Positions 33,488 to 41,174 of a stretch of DNA of 64,000 bases are shown here, one piece after another. The notes beneath the pieces are model-generated. The model ran no database searches and was not told the origin of the DNA. It was given only the letters and a program-made list of their open reading frames with translations. This DNA is from an uncultured Methanoregula sp. (GTDB taxonomy: Archaea > Halobacteriota > Methanomicrobia > Methanomicrobiales > Methanospirillaceae). Position 1 is the first letter of the stretch. The number at the start of each line of letters is the position of its first letter. Location of the stretch: the NCBI RefSeq assembly GCF_963667735.1, contig NZ_OY763919.1, positions 2,729,539 to 2,793,538 on the forward strand, in the 5' to 3' direction. The translations under genes and the position numbers were made by a program.

Positions 33488-34720
33488 TTACTTATTACCT
33501 TTTTTAGCAACTAGGGGTTTATTGGTTTTTTCTCCATTTTTTACACTAATATTTGTCTTTGAATCGCGATCTAACGTCGTTGAAAGAGGTAGTTTTTTTT
33601 CGGAGATCGGATTAATTTGTTGAGAGTAATTAATGTCTTTTACCAGGTTTGTGAAACCGCAACCCAACTGATACTCCTCTGTAATCTTTTTCATGTAATC
33701 GGGATCGATATTCACTTTCATAGACTCGGTAATCTTTTTCATGTAATCGGGATCGATATTCACTTTCATAGACTCGGTAATCTTTTTTAAGTAATCGGGA
33801 TCGATATTCACTTTCATAGAATCGGTAATCTTTTTCATGTAATCGGGATCGATATTCACTTTCATAGACTCGGTAATCTTTTTTAAGTAATCGGGATCGA
33901 TATTCACTTTCATAGACTCGGTAATCTTTTTCATGTAATCGGGATCGATATTCATTTTCATAGAATCGGTAATCTTTTTCATGTAGTCCGGATCGATATT
34001 CAATCGGAAATTTTCCCAGGGCATGGAAAAAGATTCTGAAGATCTATTGTTATAATTAGTTACATCAAGAACGTTATCTGGGGCCCTTCGGTAACTCCTC
34101 ATTCCAGAAATGTTTTTACAACAATCCTCAACTCGTCGTGTTAATTGTTCAATTAAATTATCCTGCTTTCGCGAAATTTCTAATATTTCGCTAACCATGT
34201 CCCTCGTATCCCGTGAGGGTTTTGGGGAGGATACCTTCTTTTTTTTGATTTTATTTAATTCGGATTCAAGATCCGGCCAAAATTTATCAAAACTAGTTTT
34301 TAATTCTCCTTCCGATAATTTAGCTTCTGGAGCGGGAATTAGGTCGTTTATTGAGGTTATCATTTTGAAAAAATCTGCCTCAATAAATTCTGTGTGCTGG
34401 AATTGAGCGAGTGGATATTCTATTTCTTTATATTCAATATCTAATAAAAAAGTCCAGAGCCTAGAGGTATCTCGGGATTTTGACATTGCGCCTGCTTCAA
34501 ATAATAACCAAGGGGAGGTAAGGTTGTCTTGGGTCAAACAACATATTCCGAAGTTTGTTTCATCTAATGTTTTTGATAATGTGGAAAACCATCGGGTTCC
34601 CTTTTCAATATCTGTGGAAATTACTGGTGAAACTGCTTGAACAATTAGGTGAATATATTTTTTTAGAGATTCGGCGGTTTCTTTGCTCCGCTCTCCGGAC
34701 CAGCTTAGGAATACCTGCAT
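33488..34720 (-). CDS. TIR-domain protein with seven 16-residue tandem repeats
   Basis: A 410-residue protein in strongly AT-rich DNA. Residues 1-150 form a TIR domain of the TIR_2 kind: QVFLSWSGERSKETAE at the start, STDIEKGTRWFSTLSKTLDE, GICCLTQDNLTSPWLLFEAG, with E75 in the position of the NAD-cleaving Glu. Residues about 150-235 are helical and charged (possible coiled coil LEISRKQDNLIEQLTRRVED). Residues about 240-347 hold seven units of NIDPDYMKKITESMKV. The tail (350-410) is polar. Bacterial and archaeal TIR proteins of this type cleave NAD or make signalling nucleotides during phage defence. No partner gene adjoins it, so it could act alone. The repeat is not one I know. Confidence 0.85.
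   Translation of the reverse strand: MQVFLSWSGERSKETAESLKKYIHLIVQAVSPVISTDIEKGTRWFSTLSKTLDETNFGICCLTQDNLTSPWLLFEAGAMSKSRDTSRLWTFLLDIEYKEIEYPLAQFQHTEFIEADFFKMITSINDLIPAPEAKLSEGELKTSFDKFWPDLESELNKIKKKKVSSPKPSRDTRDMVSEILEISRKQDNLIEQLTRRVEDCCKNISGMRSYRRAPDNVLDVTNYNNRSSESFSMPWENFRLNIDPDYMKKITDSMKMNIDPDYMKKITESMKVNIDPDYLKKITESMKVNIDPDYMKKITDSMKVNIDPDYLKKITESMKVNIDPDYMKKITESMKVNIDPDYMKKITEEYQLGCGFTNLVKDINYSQQINPISEKKLPLSTTLDRDSKTNISVKNGEKTNKPLVAKKGNK
33681..34003 (-). repeat. 48-bp tandem repeat inside the TIR gene, about 6.7 units
   Basis: The block GATCGATATTCA recurs at 33703, 33751, 33799, 33847, 33895, 33943 and 33991, exactly 48 bp apart. Units are almost identical; the differences (Met/Leu, Asp/Glu, Val/Met) are few. 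Because 48 is a multiple of three, unit number can change without breaking the frame. Confidence 0.95.
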
Positions 34721-34913
34721 GATATCTTATTAAAAATAAATTATAATAAATTTAATTACTTAAGTCGATTTAATAATTTAACGTCCGTTCAAAACATTTG
34801 ATAATTATTTGATGAAAAACTATGAAGAACGCAGCGCCTTGAACATCAATGCGGTATGCGCTGATCGAATTTTGATTATAATTCAATCAATTAAAAAAAT
34901 TCATTATGCTGAC
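34721..34913. promoter_or_regulatory. AT-rich promoter region of the TIR gene
   Basis: Nearly all A and T. On the minus strand TTTATTATAA (34741-34750 complement) is a good TATA about 25-30 nt before the ATG at 34720, giving an almost leaderless message. The palindrome TGACTT-AA-AAGTCA (34910-34923) marks the right boundary, exactly at the end of the hps-fae remnant. Confidence 0.5.
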
Positions 34914-35053
34914 TTAAAAGTCAGTCACCACCCTGTCCCGCCCTCTTTCCGGTCCCGTTTCCCGATGACCTCATCAGCTGCATGCCCTAAATCCTTGCAC
35001 GCGGTGATCGCACAACCGACCACGAGGATCTCGGAGCCGGACGTCAGCACTTC
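34914..35053 (-). pseudogene. Decayed 3' end of hps-fae, remnant 1
   Basis: On the minus strand the stretch reads SGSEILVVGCAITACKDLGH AADE, then after a frameshift RVVTDF and a stop codon. The intact gene at 37728-38909 ends SGADILVVGRAITASKDIGH AADE and RVMTDF, stop. So about the last 45 codons of hps-fae are here, broken by a frameshift and cut upstream. The stop codon lies exactly where the AT-rich island begins. Confidence 0.82.
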
Positions 35054-35097
35054 CTTCTCACCATCACGCAGCTGCGACCAGACATGCACTTCAAAAG

Positions 35098-35126
35098 ATA
35101 TATAATGTCAACACAACAATGTTGAC
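35098..35126 (+). promoter_or_regulatory. TATA box and inverted repeat before the DUF4013 gene
   Basis: TATA-like ATATATAA (35098-35105) is followed at once by a perfect inverted repeat GTCAACA-CAACAA-TGTTGAC (35107-35126). The ATG lies at 35242, so the leader is about 110 nt. The repeat could be an operator or a leader hairpin. Confidence 0.5.
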
Positions 35127-35241
35127 TCCGCCTCTGGCAACGATGCCGGTGCGTGTACGGCCGGGATGATGCATTTACCGGAGTAAACGGGTCATCAGCG
35201 GCGGGTTGCAGAACCGGGTATATACAAAAACGGAGACTACC

Positions 35242-36000
35242 ATGGACTACGGAACAATGATAGATGAAGCGCTGGGCTATTCCAAAGCCGGCGTTTTCAA
35301 CAGGATGGACCGGTGGCTGAAACTGATCCTCGCAGCGATCCTTATCGGGATCCCGCTCAACGGCTGGATCCTGCGCATCTACCGGGGCGAGAATCCTGCA
35401 CCGGAAGTGGATCGTTGGGGAACACTTTGTGTGGATGGCTTCAAGCTTTTTGTTATCGGCCTGATCTACTCGCTCCCGCTCATCATCCTCTCGCTCGTTC
35501 CCTACCTGATCTTCCCCGGCGGCATGGCCGGCGGGCACCCGCCAACAGGTACCGTCACACCGTACAGCAATGCGGAGATCGGAACATCGATTGCATTGTT
35601 ATTCCTCCTGCTCGCGATCCAGTTGATCTATGACATCTTCCTTGCCATCTTCATGCCGGTTGCAGCTATCCGCTTTGCCCGGACAGGAGTCTTTTCCGAA
35701 GCGTTCAACTTCGGAGCCATCATCGGGACCATCAGGAAGATCGGGTGGCTCAACTACATCCTTGCGATCATTCTCATCGCTCTCGTTATCGGCATTCCTG
35801 TCGGCATCCTTGCCGCGATCATTCTCTTTGGGGGATTCATGCTGGGCCACTACTTTATCGCTCTCGGTGTTCTGATAATCGTGATCCTTATCATCGCACC
35901 GCCGCTGGTCACATTCCAGGCCCGGTACATGACCCGGGTGTACGATCAGAGCGAACCGGCCGGGACATCCGGGGAAAACCCGGCCGCCCAGCTCCCGTAA
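35242..36000 (+). CDS. DUF4013-like integral membrane protein
   Basis: A 252-residue membrane protein with about six hydrophobic helices. The start MDYGTMIDEALGYSKAGVFN and the FMPVAAIRFARTGVFSEAFN segment match archaeal DUF4013 proteins, for which no activity is known. I chose the ATG at 35242 with GGAG just upstream. A run of eight T (36001-36008) follows the stop directly. The gene lies between the two hps-fae remnants. Confidence 0.8.
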   Translation: MDYGTMIDEALGYSKAGVFNRMDRWLKLILAAILIGIPLNGWILRIYRGENPAPEVDRWGTLCVDGFKLFVIGLIYSLPLIILSLVPYLIFPGGMAGGHPPTGTVTPYSNAEIGTSIALLFLLLAIQLIYDIFLAIFMPVAAIRFARTGVFSEAFNFGAIIGTIRKIGWLNYILAIILIALVIGIPVGILAAIILFGGFMLGHYFIALGVLIIVILIIAPPLVTFQARYMTRVYDQSEPAGTSGENPAAQLP

Positions 36001-36008
36001 TTTTTTTT
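36001..36008 (+). terminator. Poly-T terminator after the DUF4013 gene
   Basis: Eight consecutive T directly after the stop codon. Confidence 0.45.
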
Positions 36009-36048
36009 ATTGGTTAGATTTTGTTCCATATGGTTCATTTTTGAACCA
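36009..36048 (-). pseudogene. Second fragment of the truncated HTH gene, with inverted repeat
   Basis: On the minus strand an ATG at 36038 begins MNHMEQNLTN, matching the DNA of the fragment at 37555-37659 (MNPGKQKVTN) in about three bases of four. Both ATGs sit inside the same inverted repeat (here TGGTTCA-TTTT-TGAACCA, 36031-36048). Only about ten codons remain here. Confidence 0.55.
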
Positions 36049-36113
36049 ATCGGAAACGTATCGTTTTAACCGTGAAATTGTTAGATCCGCATACTATTTG
36101 CCATAGGATATTT

Positions 36114-36329
36114 TCAGATGACGACCTCGGCCAGCCGTGCATCTATAAGATCATCATCGGAAAATGCATTCTTGCCGAAGGTCTCAATATGGAACCGGAT
36201 CGCGGAGGTGACATCGGACACTACTTCTTCATAGGTATCGCCTTCGCCGGCAACAACACCCCGCATCCCGACCGGATATGCGACAAAGCCATCCGGGTGT
36301 TTCTCAACAATAATTTTGAAGGGCTGCAT
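36114..36329 (-). CDS. HicB-like antitoxin, orphan
   Basis: A 71-residue protein of the HicB/UPF0150 type: FKIIVEKHPDGFVAYPVGMR, then GVVAGEGDTYEEVVSDVTSA and a helix IRFHIETFGK. HicB normally blocks the HicA mRNA nuclease, a protein of about 60-80 residues encoded next to it. I find no HicA-like frame on either side, so this is a lone copy. It sits between the two pieces of the duplicated hps-fae/HTH segment. Confidence 0.8.
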   Translation of the reverse strand: MQPFKIIVEKHPDGFVAYPVGMRGVVAGEGDTYEEVVSDVTSAIRFHIETFGKNAFSDDDLIDARLAEVVI

Positions 36330-36402
36330 ACGAGTATCCCGTCCTGATATTTTATTGGCACCGGGAAAGAATAAGGAGGTCGCTTGAAAAAAATTGAATT
36401 TG

Positions 36403-36536
36403 GAAATCTGTCATAACCCTGCCCCGCCCGATCTCGTCCCGGTTCAGTTTCCCGATGAACTCGTCGGCAGCGTGATCAACATCCTTCGAAGCGGCAATGG
36501 TACGGCCGACCACGAGGATGTCGGCGCCGGTCTTCC
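36403..36536 (-). pseudogene. Decayed 3' end of hps-fae, remnant 2
   Basis: On the minus strand this reads TGADILVVGRTIAASKDVDH AADEFIGKLNRDEI and VMTDF, against SGADILVVGRAITASKDIGH AADEFIEKLNRDEI and VMTDF in the intact gene. The stop codon is lost (the frame runs on to about 36356), and upstream homology ends abruptly at about 36536. The downstream context (GGCACCGGGAAA at about 36357) also matches the flank of the intact gene (37689). Confidence 0.85.
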
Positions 36537-36555
36537 CGGCCCCCCGGCCATCAGC

Positions 36556-36789
36556 TCATTTGGGTCTGCTGCTGGCAAATCCGCCCTTTTTTCTTGGCTC
36601 GCTTTTGATCTCGCTTTTGGAACGGGGGTTTGCTTCCATAATCGGCTTTGCCATTATCTTGTCATAGCGGAGAGGACAATTGCCAACCCGGGATAATTCC
36701 CTCTGCACCATCAGACACTGCGCAAACGATCCCCCAACGGAATGGATGTACTGGTCGCAGTGATTGCCTTCACAGAACTCCTCAAGCAT
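36556..36789 (-). CDS. Small Cys-containing protein (77 aa), possible
   Basis: A frame of 77 codons with four Cys spread as FCEGNHC, AQCLMV and NCPLRY, and a basic, low-complexity C-terminus. The N-terminal 50 residues look like a compact zinc-binding domain. GAGG lies very close to the ATG. No family name can be given. The C-terminus runs up to remnant 2 of hps-fae, so it might be a fused or damaged end. Confidence 0.42.
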   Translation of the reverse strand: MLEEFCEGNHCDQYIHSVGGSFAQCLMVQRELSRVGNCPLRYDKIMAKPIMEANPRSKSEIKSEPRKKGGFASSRPK

Positions 36790-36880
36790 AACCTCACATG
36801 AGACAAGCGAGGGCTTAAACTGTTGCTAATATAAAAAGTATCACACCGTATTTCCCGGCTGCGAGGGTCCGGGCAAAAAG

Positions 36881-37516
36881 TTATTCGATCTTTGCAGCAG
36901 CAATGGCTGCTGCAGTTTTGAGAGTCTCGTAATCCACCGGGGTCGCGTTGCACCACAACTCCTCGTACACATCATATTTTGAAAATGCAATCATGGTCAT
37001 GGTTTCGGGATCGTTCTTGTCGGCGATAGTCACGGCCCGGCTCGAAGTGCCGATGCCCGGGGCGGCAAGCTCTGTATACGTAAAGTTCCGGTTTTTCTCA
37101 TCCCGGGCATCATAGATCACCAGCCCGTCAACCTCCCAGGATACCACCCGCGAGGCATTCTCTGCCGGGAATTTGTACACGTAATGCCAGATGACCGGGT
37201 GGGCATAGGATCCGGGTTCGTTCTTCTGCAGGAGGACGGAATATCCTTTCTTCCACCCGGCGTTTTGCATCCAGGGCTGTATCTTCGATACATTCCGCTC
37301 CCCGGACGAAACAAGCGTATAATTCCCGGGGAGGTCCGCGAGCCCCAGGACCATCTGTTCCGGTTCGATCGTTGAGAGGGTCTTTGCCGGTGGGGAGGAG
37401 GGAGCAGGCGCCGGAGTACTTGCCGGTGCAAGAGGGGATGTACATCCGGCAACGCATGCAAGGAGGATAAGAACAACCGCAACATATACGGTCATGAAAA
37501 AAGGGGAAAGTCTCAT
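36881..37516 (-). CDS. Lipoprotein, paralogue of the gene at 39072
   Basis: A 211-residue lipoprotein: signal peptide with lipobox (LLACVAGC, Cys about 25), a Pro/Ala/Ser linker, then a soluble domain with LGLADLPGNYTLVSSGERN, GWKKGYSVLLQKNEPGS and the C-terminal DYETLKTAAAIAAAKIE. The gene at 39072-39704 has the same architecture and matches these segments (IPGNFTLVEQGER, GWKSGYYVVYRKNDP, DYETAKQLATIAAAKIR). The two flank hps-fae. Function unknown. Confidence 0.8.
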   Translation of the reverse strand: MRLSPFFMTVYVAVVLILLACVAGCTSPLAPASTPAPAPSSPPAKTLSTIEPEQMVLGLADLPGNYTLVSSGERNVSKIQPWMQNAGWKKGYSVLLQKNEPGSYAHPVIWHYVYKFPAENASRVVSWEVDGLVIYDARDEKNRNFTYTELAAPGIGTSSRAVTIADKNDPETMTMIAFSKYDVYEELWCNATPVDYETLKTAAAIAAAKIE

Positions 37517-37554
37517 AGAAGGAGAGTGTCTGTTCCGGACATTAATCTTCGGAT

Positions 37555-37659
37555 TTATTCTTGACTGCTGAGTTGCTCTGCGATTGCCCGGGTATGAAGA
37601 TCGCCGTTGAGAAGGAGTGGAACATTTTCATTGGTTACCTTTTGTTTCCCAGGGTTCAT
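37555..37659 (-). pseudogene. Truncated N-terminus of an HTH/nucleotidyltransferase-type protein
   Basis: A 34-codon frame (with VPLLLNGDLHTRAIAEQL) ends early. The LLLNGxxHTRAIAxxL stretch looks like the first helices of the winged-helix proteins that precede a nucleotidyltransferase domain in methanogens; the rest is missing. Its ATG lies in an inverted repeat GGTTCA-TTT-TGAACC (37653-37667). A second, shorter copy lies at 36009-36048. Confidence 0.5.
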
Positions 37660-37727
37660 TTTGAACCATCGAAAATGGTTGTTGTGGCACCGGGAAATTG
37701 AAAAAAAACTAAAAAAAAATATTGGAT

Positions 37728-38909
37728 TTAGAAATCGGTCATGACCCTGAACTGGTCGATCTCGTCCCGGTTCAGTTTCTCGATGAACTCGTCGGCTGCA
37801 TGGCCGATGTCCTTGCTTGCTGTGATGGCACGGCCGACCACGAGGATGTCTGCGCCGGACTTGAGTGCGTCTTTGACAACATCCACGCGGATGCCACCTG
37901 CGGTTGCGACCAGCAGTTTGCCGCCGGCTGCCTTCTTGATCGCCGGGATGTCGCCCCACGCATGGGCGGTCTCCTCGACATCGATTGCACGGTGGAGTTC
38001 CACGATGTCCGGCTTGACTTTCAGGCTTGCAATGAGCTTGGCCGGGCTCTGGACATTGAGCATGTCAACAATCGAGTAGATGCCGACCTTGCGGGCTTCC
38101 GAGATCGCTTTCTCGATGGTCGAGTTCGGGGCAAGGCCGGAGACGACGACCGCATCGGCGGTTGCATCGGCTGCCATCCTTGCTTCGAGGTTGCCGGTGT
38201 CGAGGATCTTCATGTCCGCGATGATGAACGCATTCGGGCGGAGCTTCCTGATCTCGCCGATGACCGAGAGGCCGAACTTCTTGATGAGCGGGGTGCCTGC
38301 CTCGATGATCACGTGGTCGTTCTGCGGAACGCACTTCAGGACTTCAGCAACCTTGCCCATGTCCACGAGATCCATTGCTACCTGGAGGTAGGGCGGGTCC
38401 CAGAGCCGGGTTACCTTGAATCCCATGATGCCGTGGGCTGCCCGGTCTTTCTCGTACACGAGCGTCTTCGTGTCGGGGAACTTCTCGATCGCACGGTGGA
38501 GCGCGAGCTTGGTGGCGCCATAGTTGTACCGGTAGATCCGGTTGTAGTCTTTTGCATCCGGGTGGACGAACGCCGAGACGAGGATGACGGTGTCCTCGAC
38601 ATCGATGCCGGCGAACAGGTTCTCTTCAACCGAGTCTGCGACCGCTTTTGCAACGGCTGCCTGCACGGGGCCGAACATCTCGTTGACCTGCGACATGTCC
38701 TTTAACGTGACCTTGGGGATGACTACCGTTACCGGCTTTGTGAGCAGGTTCGGGCGTACTACCGCAAGGAGGGGGGTGTGCCCCTGTGAAAGCTGCGAAA
38801 CCGCATTTGCAAACGCTGAACCGATGGGACCTTCCTTGTTTCCCATCAGCAGGTCGATATGCGCCAGTTCCGCGCCATCGCCAATAAGTGCTTCTCCGAC
38901 TAAATACAT
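37728..38909 (-). CDS. fae-hps: Bifunctional Fae-Hps (formaldehyde-activating enzyme / hexulose-6-phosphate synthase)
   Basis: A 393-residue fusion. Residues 1-165 are formaldehyde-activating enzyme (GEALIGDGAELAHIDLLMG; Fae joins formaldehyde with tetrahydromethanopterin, with the conserved His in AHIDL). Residues about 168-393 are 3-hexulose-6-phosphate synthase, a KGPDC-type TIM barrel (VIIEAGTPLIKKFG, IIADMKILDTG, GIRVDVVKDALKSGADILVV). In archaea without a pentose pathway this pair makes ribulose-5-phosphate by releasing formaldehyde from hexulose-6-phosphate and then capturing the formaldehyde. GGAG lies 4 nt before the ATG. Two decayed copies of the 3' end lie downstream. Confidence 0.96.
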   Translation of the reverse strand: MYLVGEALIGDGAELAHIDLLMGNKEGPIGSAFANAVSQLSQGHTPLLAVVRPNLLTKPVTVVIPKVTLKDMSQVNEMFGPVQAAVAKAVADSVEENLFAGIDVEDTVILVSAFVHPDAKDYNRIYRYNYGATKLALHRAIEKFPDTKTLVYEKDRAAHGIMGFKVTRLWDPPYLQVAMDLVDMGKVAEVLKCVPQNDHVIIEAGTPLIKKFGLSVIGEIRKLRPNAFIIADMKILDTGNLEARMAADATADAVVVSGLAPNSTIEKAISEARKVGIYSIVDMLNVQSPAKLIASLKVKPDIVELHRAIDVEETAHAWGDIPAIKKAAGGKLLVATAGGIRVDVVKDALKSGADILVVGRAITASKDIGHAADEFIEKLNRDEIDQFRVMTDF

Positions 38910-39071
38910 GGAACTCTCCGTTTGATGTAGATATTATGTGCCCGCTATCTATGATAAATTTACCAGCCGGCAGGAACCGGAGAGGCAGGCCCCGCAGATC
39001 GGTGTATCAGAAAACCGGTTTACCGGAAACAAAAAACAAGCGTTTTTACTGATACGGGATTATGGTGAAGA

Positions 39072-39704
39072 ATGAAAAAAATATTCAGCTCATCAGCAAT
39101 GCTGCTTCTGGCAGTCTTGATCGTCATCTCCGCGGGTATCGCGGGATGCACCTCGCAGGCCCCGTCCACGGCGAAGGCAGCCGTCCCGTCCCCGACACCG
39201 GTTGCAAACACGGCAGTCGTTTCTCCCGAAAACCTAGTACTCCAGCCGCAGGAGATTCCGGGAAATTTCACCCTGGTTGAGCAAGGGGAAAGAAAAACTT
39301 CCGAACTGAGCGACTGGGCACGCGATCATGGCTGGAAGAGCGGGTATTATGTAGTGTACCGCAAGAATGACCCGGCTGCGCCTTCCGGAACGGTCATCCG
39401 GCAGAATATCTCGGTGTACGCAGAAAAGAACGCAACCCTCGCGGTCTCCGACACCATCGACGGGTTTGCCGACTGGATCGTAAAAGAGAACGCGATGAAC
39501 CAGTCCGTTGAAAAGATCTCCATTCCCACGATCGGGGATACGAGCGGCTCCTTAAAGTATGTCAACAAGGGCGATAACTCCGGCGCGTACATGATCGCAT
39601 TTTCCAAGATGAACGTCTTTGAGGATATCCAGACCAACGGGACTGCGGCAGATTACGAGACTGCCAAACAGCTGGCAACCATTGCAGCGGCAAAGATCAG
39701 ATAA
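39072..39704 (+). CDS. Lipoprotein, paralogue of the gene at 36881
   Basis: A 210-residue lipoprotein: signal with lipobox (ISAGIAGC, Cys about 26), a Pro/Thr/Ala linker and a domain with VLQPQEIPGNFTLVEQGER, GWKSGYYVVYRKNDP and DYETAKQLATIAAAKIR, all shared with its paralogue across hps-fae. No enzyme motif seen. T-runs (39705-39719) follow the stop. Confidence 0.8.
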   Translation: MKKIFSSSAMLLLAVLIVISAGIAGCTSQAPSTAKAAVPSPTPVANTAVVSPENLVLQPQEIPGNFTLVEQGERKTSELSDWARDHGWKSGYYVVYRKNDPAAPSGTVIRQNISVYAEKNATLAVSDTIDGFADWIVKENAMNQSVEKISIPTIGDTSGSLKYVNKGDNSGAYMIAFSKMNVFEDIQTNGTAADYETAKQLATIAAAKIR

Positions 39705-39719
39705 TTTTTTCCTTTTTTT
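39705..39719 (+). terminator. Double T-run terminator
   Basis: TTTTTTCCTTTTTTT directly after the stop codon of the lipoprotein gene. Confidence 0.45.
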
Positions 39720-39824
39720 CAGACAGATTGTTTCTCATGGAAGATCCGGGCCCCGTGGTCGCTCACTAGCATACAAGGTTTTTTTGCCCGAACGCGCTCA
39801 TCCACCCCATAACGGAAAAGGGAG

Positions 39825-40157
39825 ATGAACATGAACCGATCACCGTTTGAAATGTTCCAGAAGGAATGCCCGGAGCTTGCCGAGCGGTTCGACAGCCTGG
39901 TGGAAGTCCAGCGAACCCTGAATGTTCTTGACAATAAGACAAAGCAGCTCATCAACATCGGCATCCAGACCGCAATCCGGAACGCGGATGGGGTACGGGC
40001 CCATGCCGCAATGGCGGTCCGGGCCGGGGCAACAAAAGAGGAGATTGTCGGGGCCGTTGTCATGAACCTGCACCTGACAGGTCTTGTCACCGTGCTCGAC
40101 GCCCTGCCTGCTGCGCTTGCGGGTATCGAAGAGGCAAAGAAGAGGAAGCCGCGGTAA
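39825..40157 (+). CDS. Carboxymuconolactone-decarboxylase-family protein without CxxC
   Basis: A 110-residue single-domain CMD protein: VLDNKTKQLINIGIQTAI, then RAHAAMAVRAGATKEEIVGA, matching the AhpD/CMD helical fold with the conserved His (AHAAMA). Only one Cys is present (residue 15), and the redox CxxC of AhpD is absent, so it is not a standard peroxidase partner. It may be a lactone or unknown hydrolase (inference). GGGAG precedes the start. Confidence 0.85.
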   Translation: MNMNRSPFEMFQKECPELAERFDSLVEVQRTLNVLDNKTKQLINIGIQTAIRNADGVRAHAAMAVRAGATKEEIVGAVVMNLHLTGLVTVLDALPAALAGIEEAKKRKPR

Positions 40158-40199
40158 TCCTGCACTTTTTTGTTTTCCTGTACAACGCCTGCTAAAAAA

Positions 40200-41174
40200 T
40201 CAGGATGGGTTCCGGGCCCTGGACTCTGCAGCAAGGCAGAGGATCTCAAACATGATAGTTGCCCCGGCAAGGGCGGTGATTCCCGCAGGATCGTAAGGAG
40301 GGGAGACCTCGACGATGTCCCCGCCGATGATGTTGAGGCCCCCAAGGCCGCGGAGGGTCTGCAGCGCCTCAAACGTGGACATCCCTCCCGCCACCGGAGT
40401 CCCGGTACCCGGGGCAAACGCGGGGTCCAGGCAGTCGATATCAAAGGATATGTACACGGGCCGGTCTCCCATCAGGTCGCGGATCTCCTGTGCAATCTTC
40501 TTCCATCCCCGTTCATAGAACTCTTCGATGTGGACAACCCGCATATTCTTCTCATAGGAATACTGCCACAGGACTTCGCTGGATCCCCGGATCCCGATCT
40601 GTATTGCGTGTTCGGGATCGACTGCTCCGGACTCCACGGCATTCCGCATGGGCGAGCCGTGCTGCAGGGCGCTGCCATGGATCGGCCCTGCCGTGTCGCA
40701 GTGGGAATCGAAGTGCACGAGCCCGGCTTTTTCTGTTCCCGATATTCCCTTGAGGATGGGAAACGTGATGGAGTGGTCCCCTCCCGCGGTGACAGGAATT
40801 ATCCCGTTTGCAGATAATTTCCGGTAGAACAATTCGATATCCTGGTTCGCGTCCTCCAGGCTGTATACCGACCGGAACGGCACATCGCCCACATCGGCAA
40901 TCCGGCAGGAAGCGCAGGGCGTCATCTTTGTATGGTGGTTGTAGATCCCCACGAGCCGCGACTGGTTCCGGATCTCCCGGGGGCCCATGCGGGTGCCGCC
41001 CCGGTTTGTCACTGCCTGATCGAAGGGCACGCCAATGAGCGCGATGTCCAGGTCCTCCGGGTTTTCCTGCCAGGGCATCCCGAAGAACGTGGCTATTCCC
41101 CAGTAGGGATTCTGCACCATCTCCCCTCGGAATGTCTTGAAATCCTTTGTTATCTTCTCCAGGTCTTCTTCCAT
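40200..41174 (-). CDS. speB: Agmatinase / ureohydrolase
   Basis: A 324-residue ureohydrolase with all Mn ligands: GGDHS, HFDSHCD and SFDIDCLDP. PVAGGMSTFEA near the end is also typical of agmatinases. The enzyme splits agmatine into putrescine and urea. I start at the ATG at 41174, after a strong GGGAGG; the long frame upstream to 41474 runs through the dispersed repeat and is not coding. The left edge of the window carries the other agmatine route, so this one may act on a related guanidino compound (inference). Confidence 0.92.
   Translation of the reverse strand: MEEDLEKITKDFKTFRGEMVQNPYWGIATFFGMPWQENPEDLDIALIGVPFDQAVTNRGGTRMGPREIRNQSRLVGIYNHHTKMTPCASCRIADVGDVPFRSVYSLEDANQDIELFYRKLSANGIIPVTAGGDHSITFPILKGISGTEKAGLVHFDSHCDTAGPIHGSALQHGSPMRNAVESGAVDPEHAIQIGIRGSSEVLWQYSYEKNMRVVHIEEFYERGWKKIAQEIRDLMGDRPVYISFDIDCLDPAFAPGTGTPVAGGMSTFEALQTLRGLGGLNIIGGDIVEVSPPYDPAGITALAGATIMFEILCLAAESRARNPS

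Noticed and set aside
33681..34003. CRISPR-like array
   Set aside because: Units of 48 bp are contiguous, without unique spacers, and in frame inside a protein gene.
34914..35053. Remnant 1 as a separate functional small gene
   Set aside because: The frame is broken by a frameshift, and the only conservation is to the end of hps-fae.
36881..39704. hps-fae with its two lipoproteins as one functional operon
   Set aside because: The lipoprotein genes point in different directions and belong to the rearranged surroundings; no functional link is visible.
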